NCBI GenBank assembly: GCA_026129465.1
Contig: JAHCIA010000001.1
Location: 2,617,964 to 2,681,963 of the forward strand
From: Flavobacteriales bacterium
GTDB taxonomy: Bacteria > Bacteroidota > Bacteroidia > Flavobacteriales_F > PHOS-HE28
DNA length: 64,000 nucleotides
Direction: 5' to 3'
A model generated the notes under the pieces. It did not search any database. It saw nothing but the letters and a program-made list of their open reading frames with translations, and had not been told where the DNA came from. Positions 10,701 to 17,066 of this stretch are shown here, in pieces (the stretch's first letter is position 1; each line of letters starts with the position of its first letter). A program made the translations under genes and the position numbers.

Positions 10701-10851
10701 CTATGATGTGCTGGGTGACCACGGCGAAATGGTGCGTGCCGCTGTTCCAAGATACATCCTGGATGGTGTGGTCCGGGTAGGGGGTCTGGGCCTTCGCTTT
10801 TGCCATGACCAGCAGCGCGGCGATGGCAGCCGTATATGCCAAGGCGCGCAT
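7756..10851 (-). CDS. Secreted putative glycoside hydrolase with T9SS sorting domain
   Basis: About 1031 residues. The signal peptide is MRALAYTAAIAALLVMAKAKAQ. Residues about 180-330 resemble the DUF5060-type beta domain found before (beta/alpha)8 barrels, ending in the hinge KFENGEPFFGLGVN. The following barrel contains WSVNLPIIEPFNEID, where N504-E505 match the acid/base Asn-Glu pair of clan GH-A glycosidases. The C-terminus (IHPNPTRGEFTLRFPDD to GAYWVRASDGQ) is a T9SS sorting domain. The ATG used overlaps the preceding stop codon (TGATG), and a GTG codon lies 3 bp further upstream. Substrate and GH family cannot be fixed by eye. Confidence 0.7.
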   Translation of the reverse strand: MRALAYTAAIAALLVMAKAKAQTPYPDHTIQDVSWNSGTHHFAVVTQHIIAPGTPILPVLITGTADADFVSGSRVRLAPGFHAGGFATGGRFRAYIDESLGQPADLIIIAPDPQGALVDNIVHVPKWEKFEVGLRLPQAYQAAVDSFFTHYYSGGPDSAATPGHVQHLYDLNPYADDSLQLVWTLHGPGGQLRMKWGFYMKEAKWNGTGNTAFLVTDSASPMFPYHIRFRFAPDEQGPWQFSLSIKAPHTRTPPDQPLPDLYHTGYSFHCDAPLPDNKGHLSVHEVNRRVLKFENGEPFFGLGVNMADWRRNAAGYGSTYRRRDHEEMLKTMELLGDVGGNFMRMFLMDKIFSPEYVNLGVYDHFKVPVLCALSESTDPQQDCDRGWINGLLGNCQNQCWAFDGMLDQARTHNIYLQLCIDPYPPVIAYEKMGWGAHPYKLHFLDKNRQNPPLNAYNMREFFYEDGDPANKGAGTIFYYWMRRYKYIMSRWGWSVNLPIIEPFNEIDQMLSYRELPNDSLGSGDGVSDCSQVDDTAIAHRDICRENRGQWLRDDGLPLVLDQWLSDIADYTRGEANFQDPVSSPLGEGKKLFMISYTDARDATHNGNLNVPHYLPFTNPKIDLIDVHKGAFMTEQTTEWAASQFIRHMTEHAERFWSNYPQPNAPQAARKPINHGESQHYTSFNYSGKHHDLLKYFHNYDIAFHTELWSSAFSGKFAAGTTWHWERVFWWPDALETPPPDPQNPFSSLFTNELGQPNHLWVSNADYHVVNKRTHHHFKPLADLLNHPSWLAYDFFGQDFRVRRNEDFSGLDVYYLQNKVPPYDLANVAIGWVQNRNASLYNNYYLHSGRQRFFECTPPAGGEGSTTWLSGFEPGTYHISWFPTRLNSTVHPPDGEVATSISGAIELDLTGHFGGIFNNFLDTLRSDYAFIITPLPFVKSLMQADEPEDLPIGTSWDFLIHPNPTRGEFTLRFPDDGAKDIAIMDLTGRLVARYASVTGAFVQFPHLHLSQGAYWVRASDGQRAKAKQLIIY

Positions 10852-12179
10852 CACTTGGACGTTTCAAGATCACCGATCCGCTGCTCCAATCCTTGGTACT
10901 TCTCTTCCAATTGCAGGATGTACAGCGCCTGCTGCTCGATGACCTCCAGCATGCGGCGCTGCAAGTCGCCAACCTCCACGCCTCCCTTGGCCTCCACTTC
11001 GACAGCCGACGGTATGCCCGGCAAATGCCGGTGCCGCTTCAAGAACGCCCTGAGATCCTTTATCGGCATCAAGTGGTAGTACTCCCCGAATACATGGTCC
11101 GGCCATTCACCCAGTTTCACCAGCACATCGCGCGTGGCGATACCATCCTCCACAAAGAGCCGGTAGCCATCCACCGCACCAGCCGGTGGGTTGGTGCCGA
11201 TCCCCACCCGGCCTTCGCTGGTGATGACCATGCGTTGCTGGTTGTTGGTGCGGAAAGGCAGTGGAGCGTTGTTCACCGTGCCGATGAAGAAGATACCATT
11301 CGGGTTGTCGATGACATTCCCGCACGTGTACCAAGGGGCCACCGTGGTATCCCCGGCAGGCCAGCACCAAGGCTTGGTGAGGAAAGCGCGCAGCTCGCCG
11401 TCATCGTCCAGACCGAGGATCCCCGATGGCAGGCCCAGTTTGATACCCCCTCCTGCAAGCAGACGGACGAGTTCCGTTCCGTTGCTCTTCAGCACGAAGT
11501 CCGTGGGATCCGAGGTGCCCAGATAATCCACCTCCGGGTCCGTGCCCGCATTGCCGCCCTTGTCCCAATTGTTGTCGGCGGGTTCCGAGAGGAACAGCGC
11601 CCCGGGCTGGTTCTGGCAGCCATTGTGGTCCGTGACCACCAGTTGGTAGTTGCCCGCGCCGATGGCCGTGCGGTGCTGCGTGGTGACGGCATCCTGCCAC
11701 AGGTAGATGTAGGGTGGCACGCCATACTGCACACTGGTCTGTATGCTGCCGTTGTAGCACTGGTGGCAACTGACGTTGTAGCCGTTGGGCCAGGTGTAGG
11801 GCGTCAAGCCCACAATGAGGGCCCTGGGCTGCGAGAGGGTGATCTCCGCATAGCGCGAGGTGCTGTCCGCATCCGTCACCGTTACGCGGTAGTAACCCGC
11901 TGCCAGGCCGCTGATGGCGGCGGTGGTGTCCTGGTTGGACCACAAATAGGAATAGGGCGCTGTTCCCCCGGTGACGATGGCCTCTATGCTACCATTGGTG
12001 CCCCCGAAACAACTGACGCCATAGCCGTTGTAGTTGCTGCGGACGAGCGTGATGTTGAGCGGTTGGGCGAAGGCGCTTTCAGCGCAAAGACCTGCGGCCG
12101 CGCAGGCGATCAGCAGGAAAGGGATCTTGCGGGGGGGGGATAAAAGCGCATGATCGATCGGATAGGGTGGAACGAACAT
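10851..12179 (-). CDS. Secreted SprB-repeat / tail-fibre-like protein
   Basis: About 442 residues from an ATG that opens the signal peptide (PFLLIACAAAGLCAESAFAQ). Two SprB-type repeats follow (SCFGGTNGSIEAIVTGGTAP and a second starting near SCHQCYNGSI). Next comes the segment common to Bacteroidota tail-fibre-like proteins (NQQRMVITSEGRVGIGTNPP, then LFVEDGIATRDVLVKLGEWPD and the KRHRHLPGIPSA motif). A C-terminal coiled coil ends the protein (RRMLEVIEQQALYILQLEEK). No T9SS C-terminal domain is present. It is first in a tight three-gene run. A run of nine C residues (G on the plus strand, 12131-12139) sits inside the signal-peptide coding region. The reading frame is open further upstream, but that stretch does not look translated. 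Confidence 0.75.
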   Translation of the reverse strand: MFVPPYPIDHALLSPPRKIPFLLIACAAAGLCAESAFAQPLNITLVRSNYNGYGVSCFGGTNGSIEAIVTGGTAPYSYLWSNQDTTAAISGLAAGYYRVTVTDADSTSRYAEITLSQPRALIVGLTPYTWPNGYNVSCHQCYNGSIQTSVQYGVPPYIYLWQDAVTTQHRTAIGAGNYQLVVTDHNGCQNQPGALFLSEPADNNWDKGGNAGTDPEVDYLGTSDPTDFVLKSNGTELVRLLAGGGIKLGLPSGILGLDDDGELRAFLTKPWCWPAGDTTVAPWYTCGNVIDNPNGIFFIGTVNNAPLPFRTNNQQRMVITSEGRVGIGTNPPAGAVDGYRLFVEDGIATRDVLVKLGEWPDHVFGEYYHLMPIKDLRAFLKRHRHLPGIPSAVEVEAKGGVEVGDLQRRMLEVIEQQALYILQLEEKYQGLEQRIGDLETSK

Positions 12180-12588
12180 AAAGCGTGAATTCGCCGAAAA
12201 CAAATGATCGTGGATAATATGTATTTGACGGCGAACCGTCTGGCCTGATGAGCGCCCAGCGTATGCGTCCGGCAACCGTTTGTTTGGGTCAGAGCCATAC
12301 ATGGGGATGACTTTCCAACCTGCGGCCGAGTATCTCAAGGCAGGGTTCCGAAGACGGAGACTGCGGAGTTTGGGAAATGCATCCATAGCTGTCTCAGATG
12401 ACGCGGAAAGTGCAAGCCCTGCACGGACCTTGGGGTGATCGCAGGACCCATCTGCGTCATCGGCGAGATCTGCGGACCCTCACCCTCTGAAGCGAAGCGA
12501 GGATCCGTCCGTTCGCTCCGTCCACTGATGAGCGGGAGAGGATCAAGTCCGCACGCCCGCCACGCCCGCCATTCCCCACCTTTGCGCC
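12180..12588. other. Intergenic region with inverted repeat arms
   Basis: 409 bp without a convincing gene, lying between two divergently oriented genes. It holds an inverted pair: CAGATGACGCGGA at 12395-12407 and its near complement TCTGCGTCATC at 12451-12461. The same word family recurs at 20.4-20.6 kb. The last bases before the M23 peptidase contain a CACCTTTG box at 12577-12584. Confidence 0.4.
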
Positions 12589-13488
12589 ATGGCCCTCGAA
12601 GGCGGCACCCCGGTAGCGGACAAGCGTCCCCGCAAGCGCTCGCTGCGCCGTGCCCTCCGGAGCACCTACCGGCTGGTGCTGATCGACGACCGCACCTTCG
12701 CCGAGCGCTTCAGCATGCGCATGAACCGGCTGAACGTGCTGCTGCTGACCATCGCGGCGGTGCTGGCCTATGGGGCCGCCATCACAGCGCTGATCGTCTT
12801 CACCCCGCTGAAGAAGTACATCCCCGGCTACGCCGACCAGGACATCCGCAGCGCCGCCTTCCAAAGCGCCTTGAAGGCCGACTCGCTGGAAACGGAACTC
12901 GGCGTGCGGGACCTCTTCATCAACAACTTGCGGCATGTGCTCAGTGGTGAGCTGCCGGTGGACAGCGCCGCGCTGTTCCGGCCCGTGGAGCACAAGCCTG
13001 GCGAGGCCGACCTGGCGCCCGGCAAGGCAGACAGCCTGCTGCGCGCCCGCGTGGCCCGCGAAGAGGCCTATGCCTTGTCCGACGGCCGCCCCGCCGGTGA
13101 TCGCCGCGACCTGGCCGGGGTGTTCTTCTTCCCGCCCATCCGCGGGGTGGTCACCAGCACCTTCGACCGCAGCGAGGGGCACTTTGGCATCGACATCGTA
13201 GCGCCCGCCGATGCCGCCGTGAAAGCCTGCCTGGACGGCACGGTGACGCTGGCGAGTTGGACCACCGACGGCGGGCACGTGCTGCAGGTGCAGCACCGCA
13301 ACGACCTGGTGAGCGTGTACAAGCACAACAGCGTGCTGCTGCGCAAGGTGGGCGACCGGGTGCGCGGCGGCGAGGTCATCGCCATCGTGGGCAACAGCGG
13401 CGAACTCACCACTGGCCCGCATCTTCACTTCGAACTCTGGCAGGCCGGCGAGCCGATCGATCCACAGGCCTTCATGGTGTTCCAATGA
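12589..13488 (+). CDS. Membrane-anchored M23 family metallopeptidase
   Basis: 299 residues. An N-terminal basic cytoplasmic segment is followed by one membrane helix (about residues 47-70), so the catalytic part faces the periplasm. The C-terminal LytM/M23 domain has all zinc ligands: H198 and D202 in GHFGIDIVAP, and H280 (with H278) in HLHFELW. Family members cut peptidoglycan cross-links or stem peptides and act in wall turnover or division. The protein lacks the coiled coil of EnvC-type proteins. A CTTTG box ends 4 bp before the ATG, suggesting a leaderless or nearly leaderless mRNA. Confidence 0.88.
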   Translation: MALEGGTPVADKRPRKRSLRRALRSTYRLVLIDDRTFAERFSMRMNRLNVLLLTIAAVLAYGAAITALIVFTPLKKYIPGYADQDIRSAAFQSALKADSLETELGVRDLFINNLRHVLSGELPVDSAALFRPVEHKPGEADLAPGKADSLLRARVAREEAYALSDGRPAGDRRDLAGVFFFPPIRGVVTSTFDRSEGHFGIDIVAPADAAVKACLDGTVTLASWTTDGGHVLQVQHRNDLVSVYKHNSVLLRKVGDRVRGGEVIAIVGNSGELTTGPHLHFELWQAGEPIDPQAFMVFQ

Positions 13489-13655
13489 AGTTGTGGCGTT
13501 GGAGGTTGAAGGTTGGGCCGCGCACGGGCCACGCTGGTTGAGAGCGACTCGTAGCGTCAACCACCCCTCTCCTCCGACCTTCAGCCCCTCAACTTGCCAA
13601 CCCTGCCTGCGGCGGACAGGCTCCAACGGCTCAACTTGCCGACCTTCAACGCCCC
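13489..13655. other. Intergenic stretch with small repeats
   Basis: 167 bp. The phrase CTCAACTTGCC occurs twice, and GGTTGAAGGTTGG near the start is roughly complementary to CCGACCTTCAACG near the end. This looks like a degenerate inverted repeat. No promoter or gene was recognised. Confidence 0.3.
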
Positions 13656-15140
13656 GTGAGCCTCAAAAGCACCATCGCCAGACCCCTGGCCCGCTGGACC
13701 ACCCGCGCGGTGCTGCGTCGTGCCATGGACCCGGTGGCGACGCAACTGGGTGTTCTGAGGAAGTTGGTGCGGCAGGGTGGCAGCACGGTCTTCGGCAAGG
13801 AGCACCAGCTGCATGAGGTGCATGACCACGCATCGTTGGTCCAAGCGGTTCCGCTGCGCGATTACGAGGGATTCCGTTCGTACATCGATCGAATCATCGC
13901 CGGAGAGCAGGATGTGTTGTGGCCTGGACGGCCGCTCTATTTGAGCAAGACCAGCGGCACCACCAGCGGGGCGAAGTACATCCCCATCACGCGGCACTCG
14001 CTGCCCAACCACATCGGCAGCGCGCGGCGGGCGCTGCTGGCCTACATCGCCCACAGCGGCCGTGCCGACTTCGTGGACGGCAAGATGATCTTCCTCCAGG
14101 GCAGCCCGGTGCTTGACAAGAAGGGCGTGATCCCCTTGGGGCGCCTCAGCGGCATCGTGGCCAACCACGTGCCCCGCTACCTGCTGAAGAACCGCCTGCC
14201 CAGCTTCGCCACCAACAGCATCCCCGACTGGGAGACGAAGGTGGAAGCGATCGTCACCGAAACGATGGGCGAGGACTTGCGGCTCATCAGCGGCATCCCC
14301 GCCTGGGTGCAGATGTACTTCGAGCGGTTGCTGGCACGCACCGGCAAGGCCACGGTGAAGGAGGTCTTCCCCAACTTCTCGCTCTTCGTGTACGGCGGGG
14401 TGAACTACGGGCCCTACCGCAGCCGCATGGAGGCGCTCATCGGCGGCCACGTGCCCAGCGTGGAGCTCTTTCCCGCCAGCGAGGGCTTCATCGCCTACCA
14501 GGACCGGGACAATGACGATGGGCTACTTCTGGTGCTGGACAATGGGATCTACTTCGGCTTCTTGCCCATGCAGGGCGATGATCGCCGCCCCCTGTCCATC
14601 GCCGAGGTGGAATTGAACACCCAGTACGCCCTGGTACTTTACACCAACGCCGGCCTGTGGGGCTACGAGATCGGCGACACCATCAAGTTCGTCTCGCTCT
14701 CTCCGCCACGCATCAAGGTCACCGGCCGCACCAAGCACTTCACCAGTGCGTTTGGGGAGCATGTGATCGCCGAGGAGGTGGAAGGGGCCTTGAAGGACGC
14801 CATGGCCCAAGTGCCTTGCGAAGTGGCCGAGTTCACCGTGGCACCACAGACCGCACCGGCCGAAAGCCTGCCGCACCACGAGTGGTTCATCGAATTCGCC
14901 GTGCCGCCATCGGATATGGCCCGCTTCGCCGCCGCGATCGATGGGTCATTGCAGCAACGCAACCCTTATTACCGCGACCTGATCACCGGCAAGGTGCTGC
15001 GTCCGCTGGTGATCACCCCTGTGCCGCGCGGAGGTTTCGCCGCCTGGATGAAGGGCCGCGGCATGAACGATGCGCAGAGCAAGGTGCCCAGGCTGGCGAA
15101 CGATCGGCGGTATGTGGAGGGCTTGGGTGCTGCTGAATAG
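13656..15140 (+). CDS. GH3 family adenylating enzyme (acyl-acid amido synthetase-like)
   Basis: 494 residues from a GTG start. The protein has the GH3/auxin-responsive-promoter family layout: an N-terminal ANL-type domain with the ATP-binding stretch LSKTSGTTSGAKYIPIT (about residues 92-108), a central FPNFSLFVYGGVNYGPYR, and GYEIGDTIKFVSLSPPRIKVTGRTKHF near residue 340. In plants GH3 enzymes join acyl acids to amino acids through an acyl-AMP. The substrate of the widespread Bacteroidota homologues is unknown. The last 27 codons before the terminal GAAE are duplicated 721 bp downstream, beyond a toxin-antitoxin pair. The present C-terminus may therefore have been supplied by recombination. 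Confidence 0.85.
   Translation: MSLKSTIARPLARWTTRAVLRRAMDPVATQLGVLRKLVRQGGSTVFGKEHQLHEVHDHASLVQAVPLRDYEGFRSYIDRIIAGEQDVLWPGRPLYLSKTSGTTSGAKYIPITRHSLPNHIGSARRALLAYIAHSGRADFVDGKMIFLQGSPVLDKKGVIPLGRLSGIVANHVPRYLLKNRLPSFATNSIPDWETKVEAIVTETMGEDLRLISGIPAWVQMYFERLLARTGKATVKEVFPNFSLFVYGGVNYGPYRSRMEALIGGHVPSVELFPASEGFIAYQDRDNDDGLLLVLDNGIYFGFLPMQGDDRRPLSIAEVELNTQYALVLYTNAGLWGYEIGDTIKFVSLSPPRIKVTGRTKHFTSAFGEHVIAEEVEGALKDAMAQVPCEVAEFTVAPQTAPAESLPHHEWFIEFAVPPSDMARFAAAIDGSLQQRNPYYRDLITGKVLRPLVITPVPRGGFAAWMKGRGMNDAQSKVPRLANDRRYVEGLGAAE
15045..15125 (+). repeat. Direct repeat copy 1 (3' end of GH3 gene)
   Basis: An 81-bp segment encoding 27 residues from WMKGRGMND to RRYVEGL at the GH3 C-terminus. It matches 15766-15846 at 69 of 81 positions. 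Ten of the twelve differences fall at synonymous codon positions. Confidence 0.85.
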
Positions 15141-15166
15141 GCTTGGCGTGCAGCAAGCCGCGCATG

Positions 15167-15174
15167 TACCTTTG
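15167..15174 (+). promoter_or_regulatory. -7 box (TACCTTTG) of the DUF433 gene
   Basis: An exact TAnnTTTG match ending 5 bp before the ATG at 15180. With the usual Bacteroidota spacing the transcript would start at or next to the start codon. Confidence 0.5.
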
Positions 15175-15179
15175 GGTTC

Positions 15180-15410
15180 ATGGAAGTGGCGCCGCGCATC
15201 ACGATCGAACCCGGCAAGATGGGAGGCCGCCCGTGCATCCGTGGCATGCGTATCACCGTGGGCACCATCATCGGCCTGCTTGCCTCCAAGCGCAGCCGGG
15301 AGGAGATCCTTGCGCTGTACCCCTACTTGGAGGACGAGGACATCACGGCAGCCCTGCACTACGTGACCCTACTGGCCAACGACCAGGACGTTCCCATCGA
15401 GCGGGCATGA
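15180..15410 (+). CDS. DUF433 family antitoxin
   Basis: 76 residues with the typical DUF433 sequence: RITIEPGKMGGRPCIRGMRITVGTI followed by a helical half (SREEILALYPYLEDEDITAALHY). DUF433 proteins carry a small HTH-like fold and are commonly paired with DUF5615 PIN-like toxins as VapBC-like modules. Its stop overlaps the start of the toxin gene (ATGA). The pair lies between two copies of the GH3 3' end, so it probably entered as a unit. Confidence 0.88.
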   Translation: MEVAPRITIEPGKMGGRPCIRGMRITVGTIIGLLASKRSREEILALYPYLEDEDITAALHYVTLLANDQDVPIERA

Positions 15411-15772
15411 AGCTCGTGGTGGATATGAGCTTGTCGCCTGCACTGGCGATGATGCTTACTTCCGGCGGTCATGATGCGGTCCATTGGAGTGCTGTGGGTC
15501 CGGCCAGTGCACCGGACGACGATATCATGGCGTGGGCCGCAGCGAACGATCGCATCATCATCACGCATGACCTCGACTTCGGTGATCTGCTCCACGCTTC
15601 CGGATCGACCAAGCCGAGCGTGATCATCGTTCGTGAGCATGACCCACACCCGGAGCGCATCACCGGATCTCTGCTCCTTGCCTTGGAGCGCTTCAATGCC
15701 GACTTGACCGCGGGTGCGCTGATCGCGATGACACGGAACATGGCTCGGGTTCGTTCGCTTCCCCTTGGATGA
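15407..15772 (+). CDS. DUF5615 PIN-like toxin
   Basis: 121 residues starting at an ATG that overlaps the antitoxin stop by 4 bp. Acidic residues of the PIN-like fold are visible: D6 in KLVVDMSLSP, the DDDIMAWA cluster, and HDLDFGDLL in the middle. DUF5615 proteins (Mut7-C/PIN-related) are predicted ribonucleases and toxic partners of DUF433 antitoxins. The last codons (SLPLG, stop) run into the second copy of the GH3 3' repeat, placing the toxin gene's end at a recombination junction. Confidence 0.85.
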   Translation: MKLVVDMSLSPALAMMLTSGGHDAVHWSAVGPASAPDDDIMAWAAANDRIIITHDLDFGDLLHASGSTKPSVIIVREHDPHPERITGSLLLALERFNADLTAGALIAMTRNMARVRSLPLG

Positions 15773-15846
15773 AGGTGCGGGGTATGAACGATGTGCAGAG
15801 CAAGGTGCCGCGCCTGGCGAACGACCGGCGGTACGTGGAGGGGCTG
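15766..15846 (+). repeat. Direct repeat copy 2 (relic of GH3 3' end)
   Basis: An 81-bp sequence translating as WMKVRGMND to RRYVEGL, followed by codons for M and T and a stop. It is out of frame with the toxin gene it overlaps and has no upstream GH3 body. It is either the displaced original 3' end of the GH3 gene or the remnant of a lost tandem paralogue. Confidence 0.8.
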
Positions 15847-15857
15847 ATGACCTGAGT

Positions 15858-16685
15858 TCACTCCCCGGCGGCGAACCGCATCAGCGGCGCCATGCGCGCC
15901 TTGTTCAACGACAACCGGCCATCCTCGCCGATGCTGTAGTTGTCCACCTGTGCGAGGGCCTTGAGGAAGGCGTCCTCCACGCTCATGTCGGGGCAGGCCA
16001 TCATGGTGCTGCCCGCTTTGCTGAAGCGCAGACGACCGGCGGCCTCGTCCAGCTCGTAGCCCGCGAAGAAGCGGTTGCAGCCCGCATGGCCGAAGGCGCG
16101 CTTCTCCTGGGCATCGAACACGATGTGCGCCTGCTGGCGCGGCTCGGCCGGTGGCGGCACGGGCTTGCCCATCAGCTCCACCAGGTTCCAGTGGGTGCCT
16201 TCCAGCGCGGGCTTCACGGGCTCGGTGCTCATGCGGGCGGCCATCGCGGCCATCGGCATGGCCTTGCGCAGCACGTAGTTGTCGGCCAGCTCCCCGGTGA
16301 TTGGATTGCCGCTCATGTCACGCTGGCGCAGGTGGTTCTCGCCCACTTGGTAGATGCTGGGGCCGTTCTCGATGCCCTGCAGCACGATGTGGTTCCCGTC
16401 CTCCTTCCAGTCGAAGGCGCCTTCCTTCACGAACAGCTCATCGCTCTTGCCGAGGTATTGCGTCTGCAGTACGTAGGTGCCATCGCTGTGGATGGTGAGC
16501 CGCGTGGCGATGCCTTCGCAGTCGGCGCAGGGCACCGTGCCGCTGTAGGTGCCGGCCCAGTCCAGGCTGGTGCGGCTGTTGTCCGCCGGGGTGGGATCCT
16601 CCGGGGCGGGTTCGGGAGCGGGGGCTTGCTGGCCGCCGCAGGCGGCGAGTATCGCGATCGCGGTGATCGGAAGCAATATGCGCAT
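15858..16685 (-). CDS. NlpE-like / META domain lipoprotein
   Basis: 275 residues. The signal peptide ends in AACGG (lipobox LAAC), so it is a lipoprotein. Residues about 42-140 match the NlpE N-terminal domain, with WAGTYSGTVPCADCEGIATRL including its CxxC pair. The C-terminal half is a META (DUF306) domain with GTHWNLVELMGKPV, then FGHAGCNRFFAGYEL and MMACPDMSVEDAFLKAL. The NlpE-META fusion is common in Bacteroidota. NlpE in enterobacteria senses surface or copper stress; here only an envelope location is supported. It lies convergent to the toxin-antitoxin locus. Confidence 0.85.
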   Translation of the reverse strand: MRILLPITAIAILAACGGQQAPAPEPAPEDPTPADNSRTSLDWAGTYSGTVPCADCEGIATRLTIHSDGTYVLQTQYLGKSDELFVKEGAFDWKEDGNHIVLQGIENGPSIYQVGENHLRQRDMSGNPITGELADNYVLRKAMPMAAMAARMSTEPVKPALEGTHWNLVELMGKPVPPPAEPRQQAHIVFDAQEKRAFGHAGCNRFFAGYELDEAAGRLRFSKAGSTMMACPDMSVEDAFLKALAQVDNYSIGEDGRLSLNKARMAPLMRFAAGE

Positions 16686-16741
16686 GGCCGGGAAGGGTTG
16701 GTGTCACGAATAAACACCAACCGCTCCCGGATCGTTCCGGC

Positions 16742-16903
16742 TCATCCGATGACCATCGCGTTCGGATAGCGCTGCTTCCAGAACTCCAGCGCCTTCATGT
16801 TGCTGAGGGTGATCACCGTGCGGTGGTCCAGCTTCACCTTGATGGCCTTCAGGCCCTGCTTGATGGGTTGGCTCAGGACGAGCGCTTTCTTCTTGCGTGG
16901 CAT
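16742..16903 (-). CDS. Small basic protein, unknown function
   Basis: A 53-residue frame starting MPRKKKALVLSQPIKQG and ending FWKQRYPNAMVIG. The sequence has ordinary protein composition: a lysine-rich start, then alternating hydrophobic residues with KVKLDHRTVITL. Longer open frames upstream read as arginine/glycine-rich noise, so the internal ATG is preferred. No family was recognised. It is downstream of, and on the same strand as, the large BNR-repeat gene. Confidence 0.45.
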   Translation of the reverse strand: MPRKKKALVLSQPIKQGLKAIKVKLDHRTVITLSNMKALEFWKQRYPNAMVIG

Positions 16904-17066
16904 GGCGCGTTCGGTTTGGGCTTGCATCTGCCGAACGCTGTGCCGGGTCCTTGGGTTCGGCCTGAGGCCCTTGATGGGTGCGGACTTCGTGCACCGTTGG
17001 CCGGCCACGCCCCGCCGTCCCGCTGTGGCATCGTTTCCCCGATCGGTGTGGAACAGCAGCACCGCC

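Noticed and set aside
15143..15772. A longer 209-residue reading of the DUF5615 toxin
   Set aside because: The extra N-terminal 88 residues overlap the DUF433 gene in another frame and are not PIN-like. The ATG at 15407 fits the family and the ATGA overlap.
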